Source: Gossypium raimondii (Eukaryota > Streptophyta > Magnoliopsida > Malvales > Malvaceae). Taken from it: a stretch of 64,000 bases of DNA. Numbering within the stretch: position 1 is the stretch's first letter; each line of letters opens with the position of its first letter. The translations under genes and the position numbers were made by a program. A model generated the notes under the pieces. The model had not been told where the DNA came from, ran no database searches, and saw only the letters and a list, made by a program, of their open reading frames with translations. The stretch spans positions 50,563,733 through 50,627,732 of the forward strand of contig NC_068571.1 in assembly GCF_025698545.1 (NCBI RefSeq), in the 5' to 3' direction. Shown here piece by piece: positions 38,922 to 50,303 of the stretch.

Positions 38922-41900
38922 ATGAAGATCACGGCGTTATTGGTGTTGAAGTGCATGCCGGAAGGAGCCGATCCGATAATACTAGCCAATGCTTGCGATG
39001 TGAGCCATTTCGGTTTCTTCCAAAGGTCAAGCGTTCGGGAGTTTATCGTCTTTGTTTCTCGAACCGTCGCCAAACGAACCCCTCCCGGTCAGCGCCAGTC
39101 CGTCCAGCACGAAGGTCCGTCCGCTTCGAACCATTCTTAATTTTGTCTTTTAGGATAGTGTTGGTATCGTCGATTACCAATATCTGTGGTAGTTGGATCA
39201 AGAACATCGTGTTTGGATCTTTTGTTTTCTATCTTGTCTTAGATTGCGATCTTTTTTGAATTTTCGATTTTACGAGTAAAACGAATATCATGATTCATTT
39301 GCGTTTTCTCTCGATTAATAAAGATTTCTCACGTTATATGGTGATCTTTATGTTTTTGTTAACTTCGTTTCTATTTTAGGTTTGAGAAGATGATTTGGTT
39401 GATCATGACGAGACTATGAGAAATTATGATTAATAATTTATTTATTTATTGGTTTGGTGATGTTATTGTAGAGTACAAGGTACATTCTTACAACAGAAAT
39501 GGACTTTGTGTAATTGGATTTATGGATGATCACTACCCTGTTCGAAGTGCTTTTTCGCTTCTCAACCAGGTAATTGAATTCTCTGTGTCACGATTTTTCT
39601 TAAGCTTCAATATCATCCAATCTTACTGGCTGCAATATTGGTGTTTTCAATTGTTTGCATCTAGTTTTCTTAGTACAATTTTATAGGGTGTCACAGCCCG
39701 AGACTGTGATTATAGCAGGAAATGAAGAGAAAGTAAAAGAAAGAAGAAGAATATATGAAAGAGAGAAAGGATACTTCCATTCATGATTAGAACTGTTTAC
39801 ATGAATATATGAATAGAGACTAGATTACAGTAAAATGAGCTAATTTATAGGAGCAATAATGTAATTATTGACAGTTGTCCTATTTACAACAGGAGCTTCA
39901 AATTCTAGATATTGGCCTAATTCCAGCTCAGTAACCACTGCTTCTTTCCTCATTCTCATCCCTCTGGCTGATACTTTGCCGACCAGCTCTCAGCTTGTAC
40001 TCTAGCTATCAAATATTAGCTCCCTTGCAGCTCCATTAGCTTCCATCTTCCCAGCTCTTTGCTTCTCTTCGTTTCCTGGCTCAGCCTTCAGCTTATTCTC
40101 ATTTCTCAGCACTTCCAAGATTAAGTCTAAGCTCAGTCTCATTTTCCAGCTCAATTCCAGGCTTAACCAGATCCTTTGGTTCACGTGGAACCTTATCAGC
40201 AGACTCTACTCTTAGATTTATCACACTGTTAGGCTTTTTTGCACACTGTTATGTTTCAAGAGATATATAGAAATAGCAATAATAGCTAAAATTTTCCTTC
40301 AAATGCTACCTTTTGATTGGTGCCCACTGTTAACTTAAGTTTATGCTTGTTGCTTGCCACATATGTTGGCTATGGTTATCCTTTTTGATTCATGGTTAGC
40401 TGGATTGGGGTTCGGTTTCCTTCTCTTTGAACCTGATAGTGATAACCAGATGGATTGGTGGAGGTAGTTGTGTGTATTGACACTAAAAGTTTAAGATGAT
40501 GTCAAGAGTCCAGGTCACATATCATCACATTTGGTATGCATTACTTTTATTGTTCTTTGTTTTGGTGTTGTGAAACATATCTGCGAGGTTGTATCCTCTT
40601 TGGTTTCTTTGAAGAAATTCAAATAGTAATGTTTGGCAGGTGATAGATGAATATCAGAAAAACTTTGGGGAATCATGGAGAACTGCACAAGCTGATAGCA
40701 CTGAACCTTGGCCCTATTTGGATAATGCTTTGACCAAATATCAGGTGTCTGTTTTGTTTCTCGTGCATTTCTGCTGTGTTTTAATGTGATGTGTAATTAT
40801 AATTTTCAAATTAATTTCACAATTTATTTTCAGAGCATGTTACCAGGAGCTTTATAGGAGTTGCATTTAGAAAACCTTCCATAACTCTCTTTCTGTTTTC
40901 AGGATCCTGCAGAGGCAGATAAATTATTGAAAATTCAGAGGGAGTTGGATGAAACTAAAATCATCCTTGTAAGTATTTTGCTGTTTTTGCGCAAAAATAT
41001 GACAATTTTGTGTGCTTTCCTTTTAGCTTTCAGCTACTGTACTATGCAATCCTCAGCTTCAATGATCATTTCGTTGCTATTCATAGTTGAAAGTGTTTTT
41101 CCTTTATTGTCATGAATGATATCATTTCAATAGAAAGATTTTTAATACATAGTGAACTAGTATATATTTTGCTTTAATGTTGTGATTCAATGATAACGAT
41201 TCCAAAGAAAGATTTGTTTCTAAAGAGCAAATTAGTAATGGTCATTGTGGGATTAGCTAGGGGTGATGTTTGGAAACTGATTTTGTACCTTTTCATTTGG
41301 ATCTTATAAATTATTTCTCCTTCGTATTCTGCTGTCAGGAAATGACTGGAAAAGTGGTTTGCTGATATACTTGTGGCCTATTGTCATTGTTGGGAGAGAA
41401 GTGTTGTGAAATATTCAAGTTTAGGTCATATGAACTGCCAAGTGGCTAGTTAGAAAAGAGGAAAAGGTCTATGGTTACTGACAACTAAAGTGAATTTAGG
41501 TTCCATTGTTTGCATACAATTTGTTCAAACTAGTTCATACTTCCTAATAGTTGGCTGCAAATTCCTTGTGGAATTGATTTCATGTCCATCAAGAGATAGT
41601 GTCTTGGTTTGATATGTTGGGCACATCAAGCACTTAATAAGTGTCATCTCTTTGTTTTCTTACCATGTTCTCAACTTGAAGATTATAAAGGAATATTTGC
41701 TAGCTAATGGTTTATGTTTTCTATTAAACTTTTGCCATTTAAAATGCAACTTGAAGAAAATTTGAAAGTTTTAGCATGCTTGTGTTAGCATTTTGATTGA
41801 TTATTAATTCTTCTTTCACTCATTGAAATGATTATTTTTTGATGCAGCATCAAACTATTGATAGTGTGCTTGCACGAGGTGAGAAGCTGGACAGTTTAGT

Positions 41901-42329
41901 TGAGAAGAGTTCAGATCTGAGTGCGGCATCTCAGGTACATGTGCAAGACAATATAATCCTATATGCGAGGCTTATATTTCTTATTGTTCCTTTTTATTAA
42001 TCGTTACTATTCTAATGGTAGTAACTTTGAATTTATCTCCTCTCCCTTTCTCATTTATGCCCTTTTAGAGATTATTATCGTCTTTACTATAAGGTAAATT
42101 GATATCATGATGTCAAGTCCAGCATACTCTGATTATGTCTTCAAGTTGTCCTAAACATCGTGGGTTTATGACAACAATGCTCATATCCATCCTTTTTATT
42201 AAAACTGTGACATCTTCATCTGAATTGAACAACCAAATGTAATTGCTAACATGAAACCTATTTTGGTTATTGAAACAGATGTTCTACAGTCAGGCTAAGA
42301 AAACCAATCAATGTTGTAGTATACTGTAA
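38922..42329 (+). CDS. YKT61: R-SNARE YKT61
   Basis: Longin-type R-SNARE acting in membrane fusion at the Golgi, endosomes and vacuole; soluble form cycles to membranes through lipidation. Six exons: 38922-39114, 39472-39569, 40640-40744, 40903-40968, 41848-41934, 42279-42329; 600 bp, 199 aa, the exact size of plant YKT61. The longin domain opens MKITALLVLKCMPEGADPI and includes CVIGFMDDHYPVRSAFSLLNQ. The SNARE motif runs from about DPAEADKLLKIQRELDETK to the C-terminal end with the zero-layer Arg in VLARGEKLDSL. The tail NQCCSIL carries the CAAX box (CSIL) plus the adjacent palmitoylation Cys. All splice sites are GT-AG. The stretch ACDVSHFGFFQRSSVREF is shorter and more diverged than the usual 'FGKFSFYRSNFEEF' but stays in frame. 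I recall the Arabidopsis orthologue as At5g58060. Confidence 0.96.
39689..40225 (-). mobile_element. LTR-like insertion in YKT61 intron 2
   Basis: A distinct block begins TGTCACAGCCCGAGAC and ends near TTTATCACA, so its ends are TG...CA in either orientation, about 537 bp. It is unlike the surrounding intron DNA, being richer in 'cagctc / agctca' words on the plus strand. Size and ends suggest a solo LTR (probably on the minus strand). No clean 5-bp target duplication is visible, so the exact ends are unsure. It lies inside a spliced intron and does not touch coding sequence. Confidence 0.35.
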
Positions 42330-43726
42330 ACCTTGTAGAGAAAAACAGCTATGCAGCGATGGTAGCATCTGAAGCTGGTGGTAACTGTTATTTGTTTATA
42401 TGGTTTATTCCTTATTACTTGTAGGGTGTGATAGGAGAAATAGCCAAATTTTATGTCCTGTTTTTCCTGCAGTTCTTATGTTGTGATGATACAACATAAC
42501 TTTGCTTCTAATAAAAATATGAAGGGGTTGGCGATGTTGTTTTGTGTTGGTACTAAAGATAGATAGATGTTATATTATTGCCTGGATTTAGTTTTAAATA
42601 AGCGACCGGTATCTCTCGATGTGCACCTACAAATCAAGTCTTTTTTCTATGCTTCATTTTCCTTATAAAAAAGATTAAATAAAAGTTTTTGAAACTAAAC
42701 GAAAATTTTTCTATTTTCAATTTTTAAAATTAATTCAATATTTCCTTTCAACTTTTAAAATTACTTTCACCTCTTTTTAGGTTAAGTTATGCTATTAATC
42801 TTGAAAATGTGGATTTAGTTTCTATATTTTAATTTGGTCATTTTAGTATTTGTGTTTTTTCAGATTTTAAGATTCTAGTCCTTATCAACCAATAACTATT
42901 AAATTCATTCAATTAAGTTTTATTATTTTCAAAATATAATGTGCTAAATATATTATCATGTGTGTAATGTCATATTATTTTGTTATTTTATATATTTCTC
43001 ATTAAAATTCAGTTAATAGATTAACTAATATCATTTATATCAAGATTAGAATTTTAAAATTCAAAAATATAAAAACTTAAATATGAATTGAATTAAATAA
43101 AAAACAGTATGCATGCCACATGACTTTTTGGGACAAACTAAAAAGTATAAGAATTTAAAATTGATCAAATTAAATCCAACGTTCGTAATAGTAAAATTTA
43201 ATCTAATTTTAACACACACTTTTACAATAAAATATATATTTTATTAATTTCTAAAAGGTCTTCTCTTTCAATTTTTTCTTTTAAAAAATTCAACTTTTAA
43301 TTAAAATAAATATGATATTTCGTTTTCAAATATTAAAAATAATATATAACCTTTCTGTTTTCAGGTAATTTTTACGTTAACAAGTAAATAAAAATATGAG
43401 GGGATATTAATATGATTAATAATTCGTTGGTTTCGCGTGAAGAGAGAGAAGCAGAAAATGTGTGGTCCACAGTCCACACCTCCCCCGTCCTATGTGGTAG
43501 ATAGATAGATATCTGAGAGAGTGGCAGAGGATATAACAATACACAAGCTTACATTCATCAATACGCATGTTCCACTGTACTTCAGGTATGGATATAACAA
43601 TACACAAGCTTACATTTACAACACTACCACTAGCACAAGATGAGAATCGACTTCAATAAAAAAAGACAAACTGGATTTTGATGCCAATATATTTATTTTT
43701 GTAACTTCACCATGATTCATGTTTTC
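42330..43726. other. YKT61 and TIL convergent 3' flanks and AT-rich spacer
   Basis: YKT61 3' UTR, AT-rich DNA (about 42660-43400, including 'tagt' phrases similar to 22450-22760) and the TIL 3' UTR. There is a near-exact duplication of 'gatataacaatacacaagct' plus 'tacatt' at about 43531-43556 and 43591-43616. No gene seen. Confidence 0.45.
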
Positions 43727-44350
43727 CTACTTCCCAAACAAGGATTTTATCCACCAAATCCCTTTGTCTTGGGGGACATCCTCTCCTTCTGGTCTAGAAT
43801 CACTTTGTGGTGTCTTATGCAGTTTGCTCACATCATACCCCAAGTCTTTAGCCTTCTGCTCCAACATGTTGTAGATTTCTTCATCCATATGTTTCTGCCT
43901 GCATAATATCTGCAACAAATAAAACCCACAATTATAACTACTGCATACTAGAAAGAGTGATTGAAAGGATTAATAAAGGCATAATAATAGTACCCAAAGG
44001 TACTTCTTGGTAGGACCACCAACAAGAACATATTGATAATCCTCATCAATGTATAAAACCCAGTAATCCCCAGTAACAGGAATGATAGGCAAGAAAGGAG
44101 GAACGTAGAATTTGACTTTGAGCTTGGCTTCGTCACTCTTGGGATCAGCCTTGTAGGCGGTGCCTTCTATGGAATCTTTCTTGCCATTAACAAAAGTCAC
44201 ATTAAGCACATGCACTGTCCCATCTTCATTCAGAGTGTAAAAAGCGCTGGTGTTCTCCCCCTTCTTAGGTTGAAAGAAAGATGGGAAGGAAGCTATCTCG
44301 TACCACTTTCCCATGTATCTTTTGATGTCCAAGTTCTTCACCACTTCCAT
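43727..44350 (-). CDS. TIL: Temperature-induced lipocalin (TIL)
   Basis: Small plasma-membrane-associated lipocalin linked to protection from heat, cold and oxidative damage. Two exons: 43994-44350 and 43727-43909 on the minus strand, 540 bp, 179 aa. The lipocalin signature is clear: MEVVKNLDIKRYMGKWYEIA (GxW motif), then the central 'TGDYWVLYIDEDYQYVLVGG' (TDY-type motif) and exon 2 'ILCRQKHMDEEIYNML' (structurally conserved Arg region). The C-terminus runs KLHKTPQSD to IWWIKSLFGK, as in plant TIL. No signal peptide, as expected for TIL rather than chloroplastic lipocalin. Slightly shorter than the 186 aa Arabidopsis protein (At5g58070, from memory). Confidence 0.95.
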
Positions 44351-44398
44351 TGTTTGAGCTTGTGAGAGGATTGATTTCTTTTGTTGGGCTTAAGATGG

Positions 44399-44404
44399 TT
44401 TATA
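44399..44404 (-). promoter_or_regulatory. TATA box of TIL
   Basis: TATAAA on the minus strand about 50 bp upstream of the start codon; the leader would be short. I looked for a strong heat-shock element upstream and saw none that is convincing. Confidence 0.5.
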
Positions 44405-45059
44405 ACCTGGTTTCAGTTGAATATAAGGGAAAAAAAGGATTTCGCATATTTGCAAAGGGGGAAGTATTGAATGAAACGTGGAGGAGTAAGGACCACACAT
44501 GTGAAGAAGGTGTGAATGCAAGAAGCTACTACATGCACATGGGAGCTTCTGGGCCGTTTATGGGAAGTGGGAACAGGGTATGGCCTTATGGGGTCGTTTT
44601 GTTGTGACGTTGAGAGTGATGGATTGCAAGAAAGGTAACTTAGAAAGGAAGTAAAAGGACAATAATGAACTGACTAAGAAATGGTTAGAACAGTCCAATT
44701 AGACCATTTCATTAGAGGAAAGAGACAAATGAGTTGCTTGTACAGCAATCAAACCAATAATTGAAACACCAAATGAAAATTGATTTTCTAGAAAAATCGA
44801 TATTATTTTGGTGTTTGGATGGTAGTAAAACATTTTATATATGTGTATGTATATATATATATTTTATATGTGAAATTTATTCTCCTTTATTTCTACACAC
44901 AAAGGGTGGATGGAAACACAATTCAACAAGAGTGAAAGAGAAGAAAAAAGAATGGATGAAGCACATCCTATTCATCATTTACGTTATTACTATCATATGA
45001 TATCTACTTGTTGGAAGCTGGCTGGAGTTGGATAAATGTACACCAATTCCATTGATGGC

Positions 45060-45232
45060 TTCGGGTGGGTGAATCTTGTATGCATTGCCCTTGTGTTAAA
45101 CCAAGTCTCTGGTTCAGGCTTCACCACATTCACAGTACCATTTTCCTTTCCATCATTGATGCATGGGCTAATGCTATCTCATACTATCTTCCCATATACC
45201 TTTCCATGTCCACATTCCTTCACTACTTGCAT
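45060..45232 (-). pseudogene. Truncated TIL copy
   Basis: On the minus strand from 45232 the sequence aligns with the first codons of TIL (44350 downward): start ATG, 'AGTAGTGAAGGAATGTGGAC' against 'AGTGGTGAAGAACTTGGAC', then 'TATGGGAA' and 'GAGATAGC'. It continues with 'gaaaatggtactgtgaatgt', which resembles the EDGTVHV stretch of TIL. The frame is not maintained, a large part of exon 1 is missing between these matches, and no exon 2 is seen. It lies 0.7 kb upstream of TIL in the same orientation, so it is probably a decayed tandem duplicate. Alignment by eye only. Confidence 0.6.
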
Positions 45233-46916
45233 TCCCTTTTTGTTTACAATTTCTTTTACCACAGATTTTTTATCATTTTTGGTTCATTGGCGAGTCTTCT
45301 TAAATGAAATGAGGTAGAGTAACCATGTAGCATGTGTATGTTATGGTTTAAATAAATCTAAACTTAGTGTTAAAACTTTAGAGATGATGATGTTAGGAGG
45401 ATGATCACGAATTTTTGAAAAAATTATTAATCTCAATGAACCATAATACGAACATGATTGATATCATAATAAAAAAAATCAAAATTACCTATTTTTATAG
45501 TTTCATAATTGTTGAATAACATCTTAATTGAACTAATATCAGGTCAAATAAAATGGAATTCCAAATATGACAAATTATTGTTTTGTCATAAAAGTGAAGG
45601 AAGTGAACACTTCCTTTTAACACATTGCAACAACTTCAAATATTTTAACATTGCTCAATATTTTCCCTTTGTAAAGCCATAACTTTAATAGTACATAGTA
45701 TTGAAATATTTATTATGATAAACTTTTATTTAAAATATTATATTATATAATACGGACCAAAATATTATTATCAAATCAGCAAACTTAATCTTGTTACTAT
45801 TATCCATTTTAACTTTAATAAATATTTTTTGAATTATTTCGTTATAGATTTCGGTCATATCTATTCTTTTTAACACAATGTTAGAACTATTCATAATCCC
45901 TTCCCGACTCATAAATAGGAGGATAATATATTTTAGCATACTTGAACCCATATTCTACTACATTGACAACAATATTCATACCAATCGAGTTAAAACTCAA
46001 TCGACAACCTTTATAAATTAGTTAAAATACCATCAAATTAGTTAAATTAAACCTTAATAAATTTAAATTGAAATAAATAAAAGAGTTAAAAATATATAAT
46101 ATGTTAAAATTTAATTATTTATTTCAGGTTTTTCAATTTTTCAACATTTTTTCAAAATTTTAATTACTTTCATGTAATTTAATTAAAGTTAAATTAAGGT
46201 AGAGAAGATGTTACATATAGATGAGTGTATAGTACTATTTGGATGTTTTTTTTTATGAACAGTAAAAACAAATTACATCATATTAATGACTTAATCACAC
46301 CACGGGCTTTATCTTGTTGAAGATCCCTCATAACTTCATTAGGAGACACATCAAATATTTGTAGGCTCGGCTTCCATGCAAGACAAACCTTAGCCAAATA
46401 GTCCGCAATTAAATTTGATTCTCTGGATACTACTCTGATCTTCCATTGTCCTTTAGAACGCATGATCCTTCGAACCCATCGAATAATTTGATGATGTGGC
46501 TCTATTTTATTAATGTATAAAAATTAAATATTTTAGGATAATCTTAATTTAAGTAATCCTATTAATCAGAATAAATGTTTTCAACATATAAGCAAAAATT
46601 AATGAATGTAAATATGACTATCATCGTGGCCACCTCATTACTACCAAGAAGATATTTACGTTAACATCAAGTTGTTTACGATACATACAAAAGAAATTTT
46701 TATTTATTAAATATAAAAGATATTTAAATTAAATTAATAAACACATTTAATAGAAATATAAAAAAATGGTTGAAATCGAGAATCATGTACCTGCAAGAAG
46801 GGCTTCATCCAAAATATTTTTCATGAAATTTCATAATGAAATAAAAATATACATCTTAGTTTAATTTTTTTCAAAATATATTATAGATAATAATTTTAGA
46901 GAAATAGAAGTGTCAC

Positions 46917-46947
<31 letters not shown>

Positions 46948-47143
46948 TTTACGAACTTTTAGAGTTTTTCCATTTAAAGAAATTCTTAAAGAGAATTTAT
47001 ATATAATATGATATGTACTATATTGAAAAGAGAAACAATAATGTTTAAAGAAAGGAGTATTGGTATGGAAATAAGCTAGAACTCGGGCATTCTAATATAG
47101 TAATAAGGTTTTTTTGGAACTAGAACAATGTGCTAATGCACAT
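45233..47143. other. Intergenic, AT-rich, with a LINE scrap
   Basis: No gene seen. It contains a LINE fragment (listed separately), an (AT)n run near 46921-46948 and the first copy (about 46920-47100) of a block that recurs at 48540-48790 upstream of the first molybdate transporter. Confidence 0.45.
46260..46510 (-). mobile_element. LINE RNase H C-terminal scrap
   Basis: Minus-strand translation WKIRVVSRESNLIADYLAKV matches the end of the RNase H domain of plant LINEs ('R.AN..AD.LAK'), preceded on that strand by 'HHQIIRWVRRI'-like sequence. About 200-250 bp of a 5'-truncated LINE; unrelated in sequence to the remnant at 21455-22300 except for the shared domain. Confidence 0.65.
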
Positions 47144-47801
47144 TGAAAACAACTAGTCAACTTACTTTTTGTTCAAACTGTTGTCTAAACAGATTCTCTA
47201 GACATGAAATTGAACAAGATACAATGCATATAAGGAGAAATAAACACACAATATTCGTTAACGCAATTCGAAAACGATCTTACTCTACGAAGTCTTGCCT
47301 AATAAATGATTTATTCAACAATTGATCCAACCGCCTACCGGCTAAAGCCCAATCTACCCTTACAAAAGAAGCAATTGCAGCCCAACCTGTTACAACCACT
47401 CACCCAAATACCTTACTTACAAATAGTTTAGACTATCACAAGCAATACCAAAAAGATGCAACTTCAGCATATGAAGGCAGCCAACCAAATCGAATTTCCT
47501 TAATAGCATAACAATCGTTGATAAATAAACTCCAAATTTTATCCCAAGATAAAGCCTGGTAAACCAATTCATCATTAGCATTAAAAGAATAAATATAAGT
47601 CTTAATTGATAAAGCATGCTTCTTCCTCAAACAATTACACACTCGAGTTTGAGATAAACTGAAACATGTCATAGGATTTATTTGCTTATGATAAAAACAA
47701 GTAAAAAATGGCAACATCTAATGACACTTGGACTGTCGAAAAAAATCTATTTGGATAGGTATTTTAAAAAGGTTGTCTAAACAAGGATTGAAACATCAAC
47801 A
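47144..47801 (-). mobile_element. Copia-type solo LTR (fossil)
   Basis: On the minus strand this block resembles the LTR of the copia remnant at 51399-57627. Shared landmarks are 'TTTTATCATAAGCAAAT', a 'GCTTTATCTTG.GATAA.ATTTG' stretch, 'GAATTGCGTTAACGAA' and an end in 'AGTTGACTAGTTGTTTTCA' (like 'ACTTGACTCGTTATTTCA'). No internal region adjoins it. The right end (about 47801) is less certain than the left; a target duplication is not clear. Fossil, old by divergence. Confidence 0.6.
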
Positions 47802-48830
47802 TACACATCCAATGCGATACTAAGTTAAGTTTGTTTTAAATGTTAGGCAATTTATTTTAAGTATCATTCCAATACAGTACTAAATTCGTTTGACATGTTT
47901 AACTGTTAGGCAGTTTGTCTTAATGTTGTTTTAAATGTTAGGCTATAACTATATGTTTTAAATGTTGTCTTAAATAATGTTTCAAATGTTAGGTTGGAAT
48001 TGTTAAGCCAGAACTAATGTAGTAAGGTTGGCGTATAGAGTATGCAGGTATTTTCTTTTTATTTTTGACTGATTTTTGTCATTATTCAAAATTTTCTGTT
48101 CAAAAAACAAACATTGTATTTTATCTTGGGAATAGGGAAAGTTTTGTGGGAACACATTGCCTTTCAAGTTTGTAGGTAAAAAGTTTCCACATAATAAGTT
48201 ACAAAAGAATGTAATGATTGCAAGTCTATTTTTTTTTAATGTAATTTCTATATTTTTATTTAATTATTCATTATTTATTAGGCTAGATTTTTAAAATTTT
48301 CATTATCTTTTAGTTGTATTTATATGGTAATAGTAATTTTCAAAATAGACTATAGAACACTCCTATAGCTCACACCTAAACTATTAATAAATGTACATTT
48401 TCTCACTTATTTTTATGGGCTCTTTAAAAATTTTCATTTGCCTTGCATTATAAGTAAGTATCATTTTCTTACTATTTTATTAGATCTTTAAGTTTTTCAT
48501 TTAAAAAATTTACAAAAATACTTATAATTTAAAGTTATTTATATATACCTCTATTTTTTTTAACTTTTTGAGTTTCTTCACTTGAATAAATTCATAAAGA
48601 GGATTTACAGTTTAAAACTATTTATATATAATATGATATATATTATATAAAAGTGAGAGGACTTATAGTTTAACGTTATTTATATATAGTACAATATATA
48701 CATTATATGAAAGAGAGAATAATGTTTAAAGAATGGAGTATTGATTTGTAAATAACCCAAAACTTGGTCATTTCAATATAGGAGTGTTGTGTTAACAGTA
48801 AGGTTGACGTATTGTTTTTATTGTATGCTT
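47802..48830. other. Intergenic DNA upstream of molybdate transporter 1
   Basis: No gene seen. Short 'ttaaatgttaggc' phrases recur at 47838-47990. A block at 48540-48790 is a diverged copy of 46920-47100. The similarity with the second transporter's upstream DNA begins only at about 48831. Confidence 0.45.
48599..48716. repeat. 58-bp tandem repeat, two copies
   Basis: Copies at 48599-48656 and 48657-48716: both read 'gagga.tta.agttta' then a 'ttatttatatata' type core and 'atata..ttatat.aaag'. AT-rich; about 240 bp upstream of the transporter start codon. Confidence 0.6.
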
Positions 48831-48902
48831 AGCATCACATATTTGGCTTCACATGAATCAGAAGGAAAATGAAAATCTCCACTTTATAAGATAGCTATCA
48901 TC

Positions 48903-48909
48903 TATAAAA
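48903..48909 (+). promoter_or_regulatory. TATA box of molybdate transporter 1
   Basis: TATAAAA 48 bp upstream of the start codon, in a block conserved with the second copy (62418-62424). Confidence 0.6.
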
Positions 48910-48956
48910 CCCACACATTCCATCTCAGTCCATACACACTGCCGTATTTCAAAGTC

Positions 48957-50303
48957 ATGGAGTCTCAAAACCCCCAAACATCTGAAAACTTAGACAGCAA
49001 CCCCACCTCTCTTTCACGGGATAACTTAGTTCACAAAGTGAAAAGCAACTTAGTTTTTCGATCCAAATGGGCAGAACTGAATGGTGCCATGGGAGACTTA
49101 GGCACATATATTCCTATTGTATTGGCCTTGACACTTGCCAAGGACCTTAACTTGGGCACCACATTGATATTCACTGGTGTCTACAACATGCTCACCGGCG
49201 CCATATATGGTATTCCATTGCCTGTCCAACCCATGAAGTCGATAGCAGCGGTAGCTATATCGGATGGTCCGGATTTTAATATCCCGGAAATTATGGCGGC
49301 CGGGATTTGTACCGGTGCAATCTTGTTGGTCTTGGGTGCTACAGGGTTGATGCAGCTAGTGTACAAACTGATACCTCTATCTGTTGTTAGGGGAATTCAG
49401 TTGTCACAAGGCTTGGCATTTGCTATGACTGCCGTTAAGTACATTAGAAAGGTTCAGGATTTTTCGAAATCGAAATCTAAAGAGAATAGGCATTGGGTGG
49501 GATTGGATGGACTGATTTTGGCTATTGTTTGCGCTTGTTTCATAATTGTTATCAATGGTGCGGGTAAAGAAAGAAATGAAAGAGAGACTAGTAATGTTGA
49601 TGATGAAGAAAGGAATATGAGAAGTAAGAGAATCAAGAAAACCATGGCTAATATTCCTTCAGCTTTTATCGTTTTCTTATTAGGCGTAGTTTTGGCATTC
49701 ATACGAAAGCCTGCCGTGGTGAAAGACATTAAATTTGGACCTTCATCAATGGAGGTCGTGCAATTCACTAGTCATGCATGGAAACAAGGATTCATCAAGG
49801 GAACCATTCCTCAACTGCCATTATCAATTCTGAACTCAGTGATTGCAGTCTGCAAGTTGTCATCAGATCTGTTTCCAGGAAAGGAATTATCAGCTACTTC
49901 GGTTTCGATAACCGTGGGGCTAATGAACTTGGTGGGGTGCTGGTTTGGTGCCATACCATGCTGCCATGGTGCAGGTGGGCTAGCCGGGCAGTACAAGTTT
50001 GGAGGCAGGAGTGGTGGGTGTGTAGCCATTCTAGGTGCAGCCGAATTGGTGTTGGGTTTGGTTTTAGGAACATCTTTAGTGAGGATTTTGGATTGGTTTC
50101 CCGTTGGCATATTGGGTGTTTTACTATTATTTGCAGGGATTGAGCTAGCAATGACCTGCAGGGATACGAATTCAAAGGGAGAATGTTTTGTAATGTTGAT
50201 ATGCACAGCTGTTTCGCTTGTAGGGTCAAGTGCAGCACCGGGATTTGTTTGCGGAATGGTGGTGCATTTGCTTCTCAAACTAAGGCTACATTTGTTTAAT
50301 TGA
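48957..50303 (+). CDS. MOT1: Molybdate transporter, MOT1 family, copy 1 (MITE-derived C-terminus)
   Basis: High-affinity molybdate carrier of the sulfate-transporter-like MOT1 family, supplying Mo for molybdenum cofactor; members sit in the plasma membrane, vacuole or mitochondria. Single exon, 448 aa, about ten hydrophobic spans. Family motifs: ELNGAMGDLGTYIPIVLALT (residues about 40-59), PVQPMKSIAAVA (first MOT1 motif) and LVGCWFGAIPCCHGAGGLAG with QYKFGGRSGG (second motif). A charged loop (about 200-230) separates the two halves. The last five residues (LHLFN) and the stop lie in a MITE that begins at about 50284; the other copy continues with NYSSRDQSGC and ends FINGTP. About 95% identical to copy 2 at protein level by hand count (24 differences in about 440). 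Subtype (MOT1;1 or MOT1;2) not decided. Confidence 0.95.
   Translation: MESQNPQTSENLDSNPTSLSRDNLVHKVKSNLVFRSKWAELNGAMGDLGTYIPIVLALTLAKDLNLGTTLIFTGVYNMLTGAIYGIPLPVQPMKSIAAVAISDGPDFNIPEIMAAGICTGAILLVLGATGLMQLVYKLIPLSVVRGIQLSQGLAFAMTAVKYIRKVQDFSKSKSKENRHWVGLDGLILAIVCACFIIVINGAGKERNERETSNVDDEERNMRSKRIKKTMANIPSAFIVFLLGVVLAFIRKPAVVKDIKFGPSSMEVVQFTSHAWKQGFIKGTIPQLPLSILNSVIAVCKLSSDLFPGKELSATSVSITVGLMNLVGCWFGAIPCCHGAGGLAGQYKFGGRSGGCVAILGAAELVLGLVLGTSLVRILDWFPVGILGVLLLFAGIELAMTCRDTNSKGECFVMLICTAVSLVGSSAAPGFVCGMVVHLLLKLRLHLFN

Noticed and set aside
39689-40225. Alternative exon or host gene in YKT61 intron 2
   Set aside because: The 60-codon minus-strand ORF inside lacks homology and the block has TG...CA ends, so an LTR-like insertion explains it better.
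44351-44640. Heat-shock elements upstream of TIL
   Set aside because: Only single GAA/TTC-type half sites; no run of three alternating units.
45036-45317. Two overlapping plus-strand ORFs of 80-93 codons
   Set aside because: They run antisense to the TIL relic and have no protein-family features.
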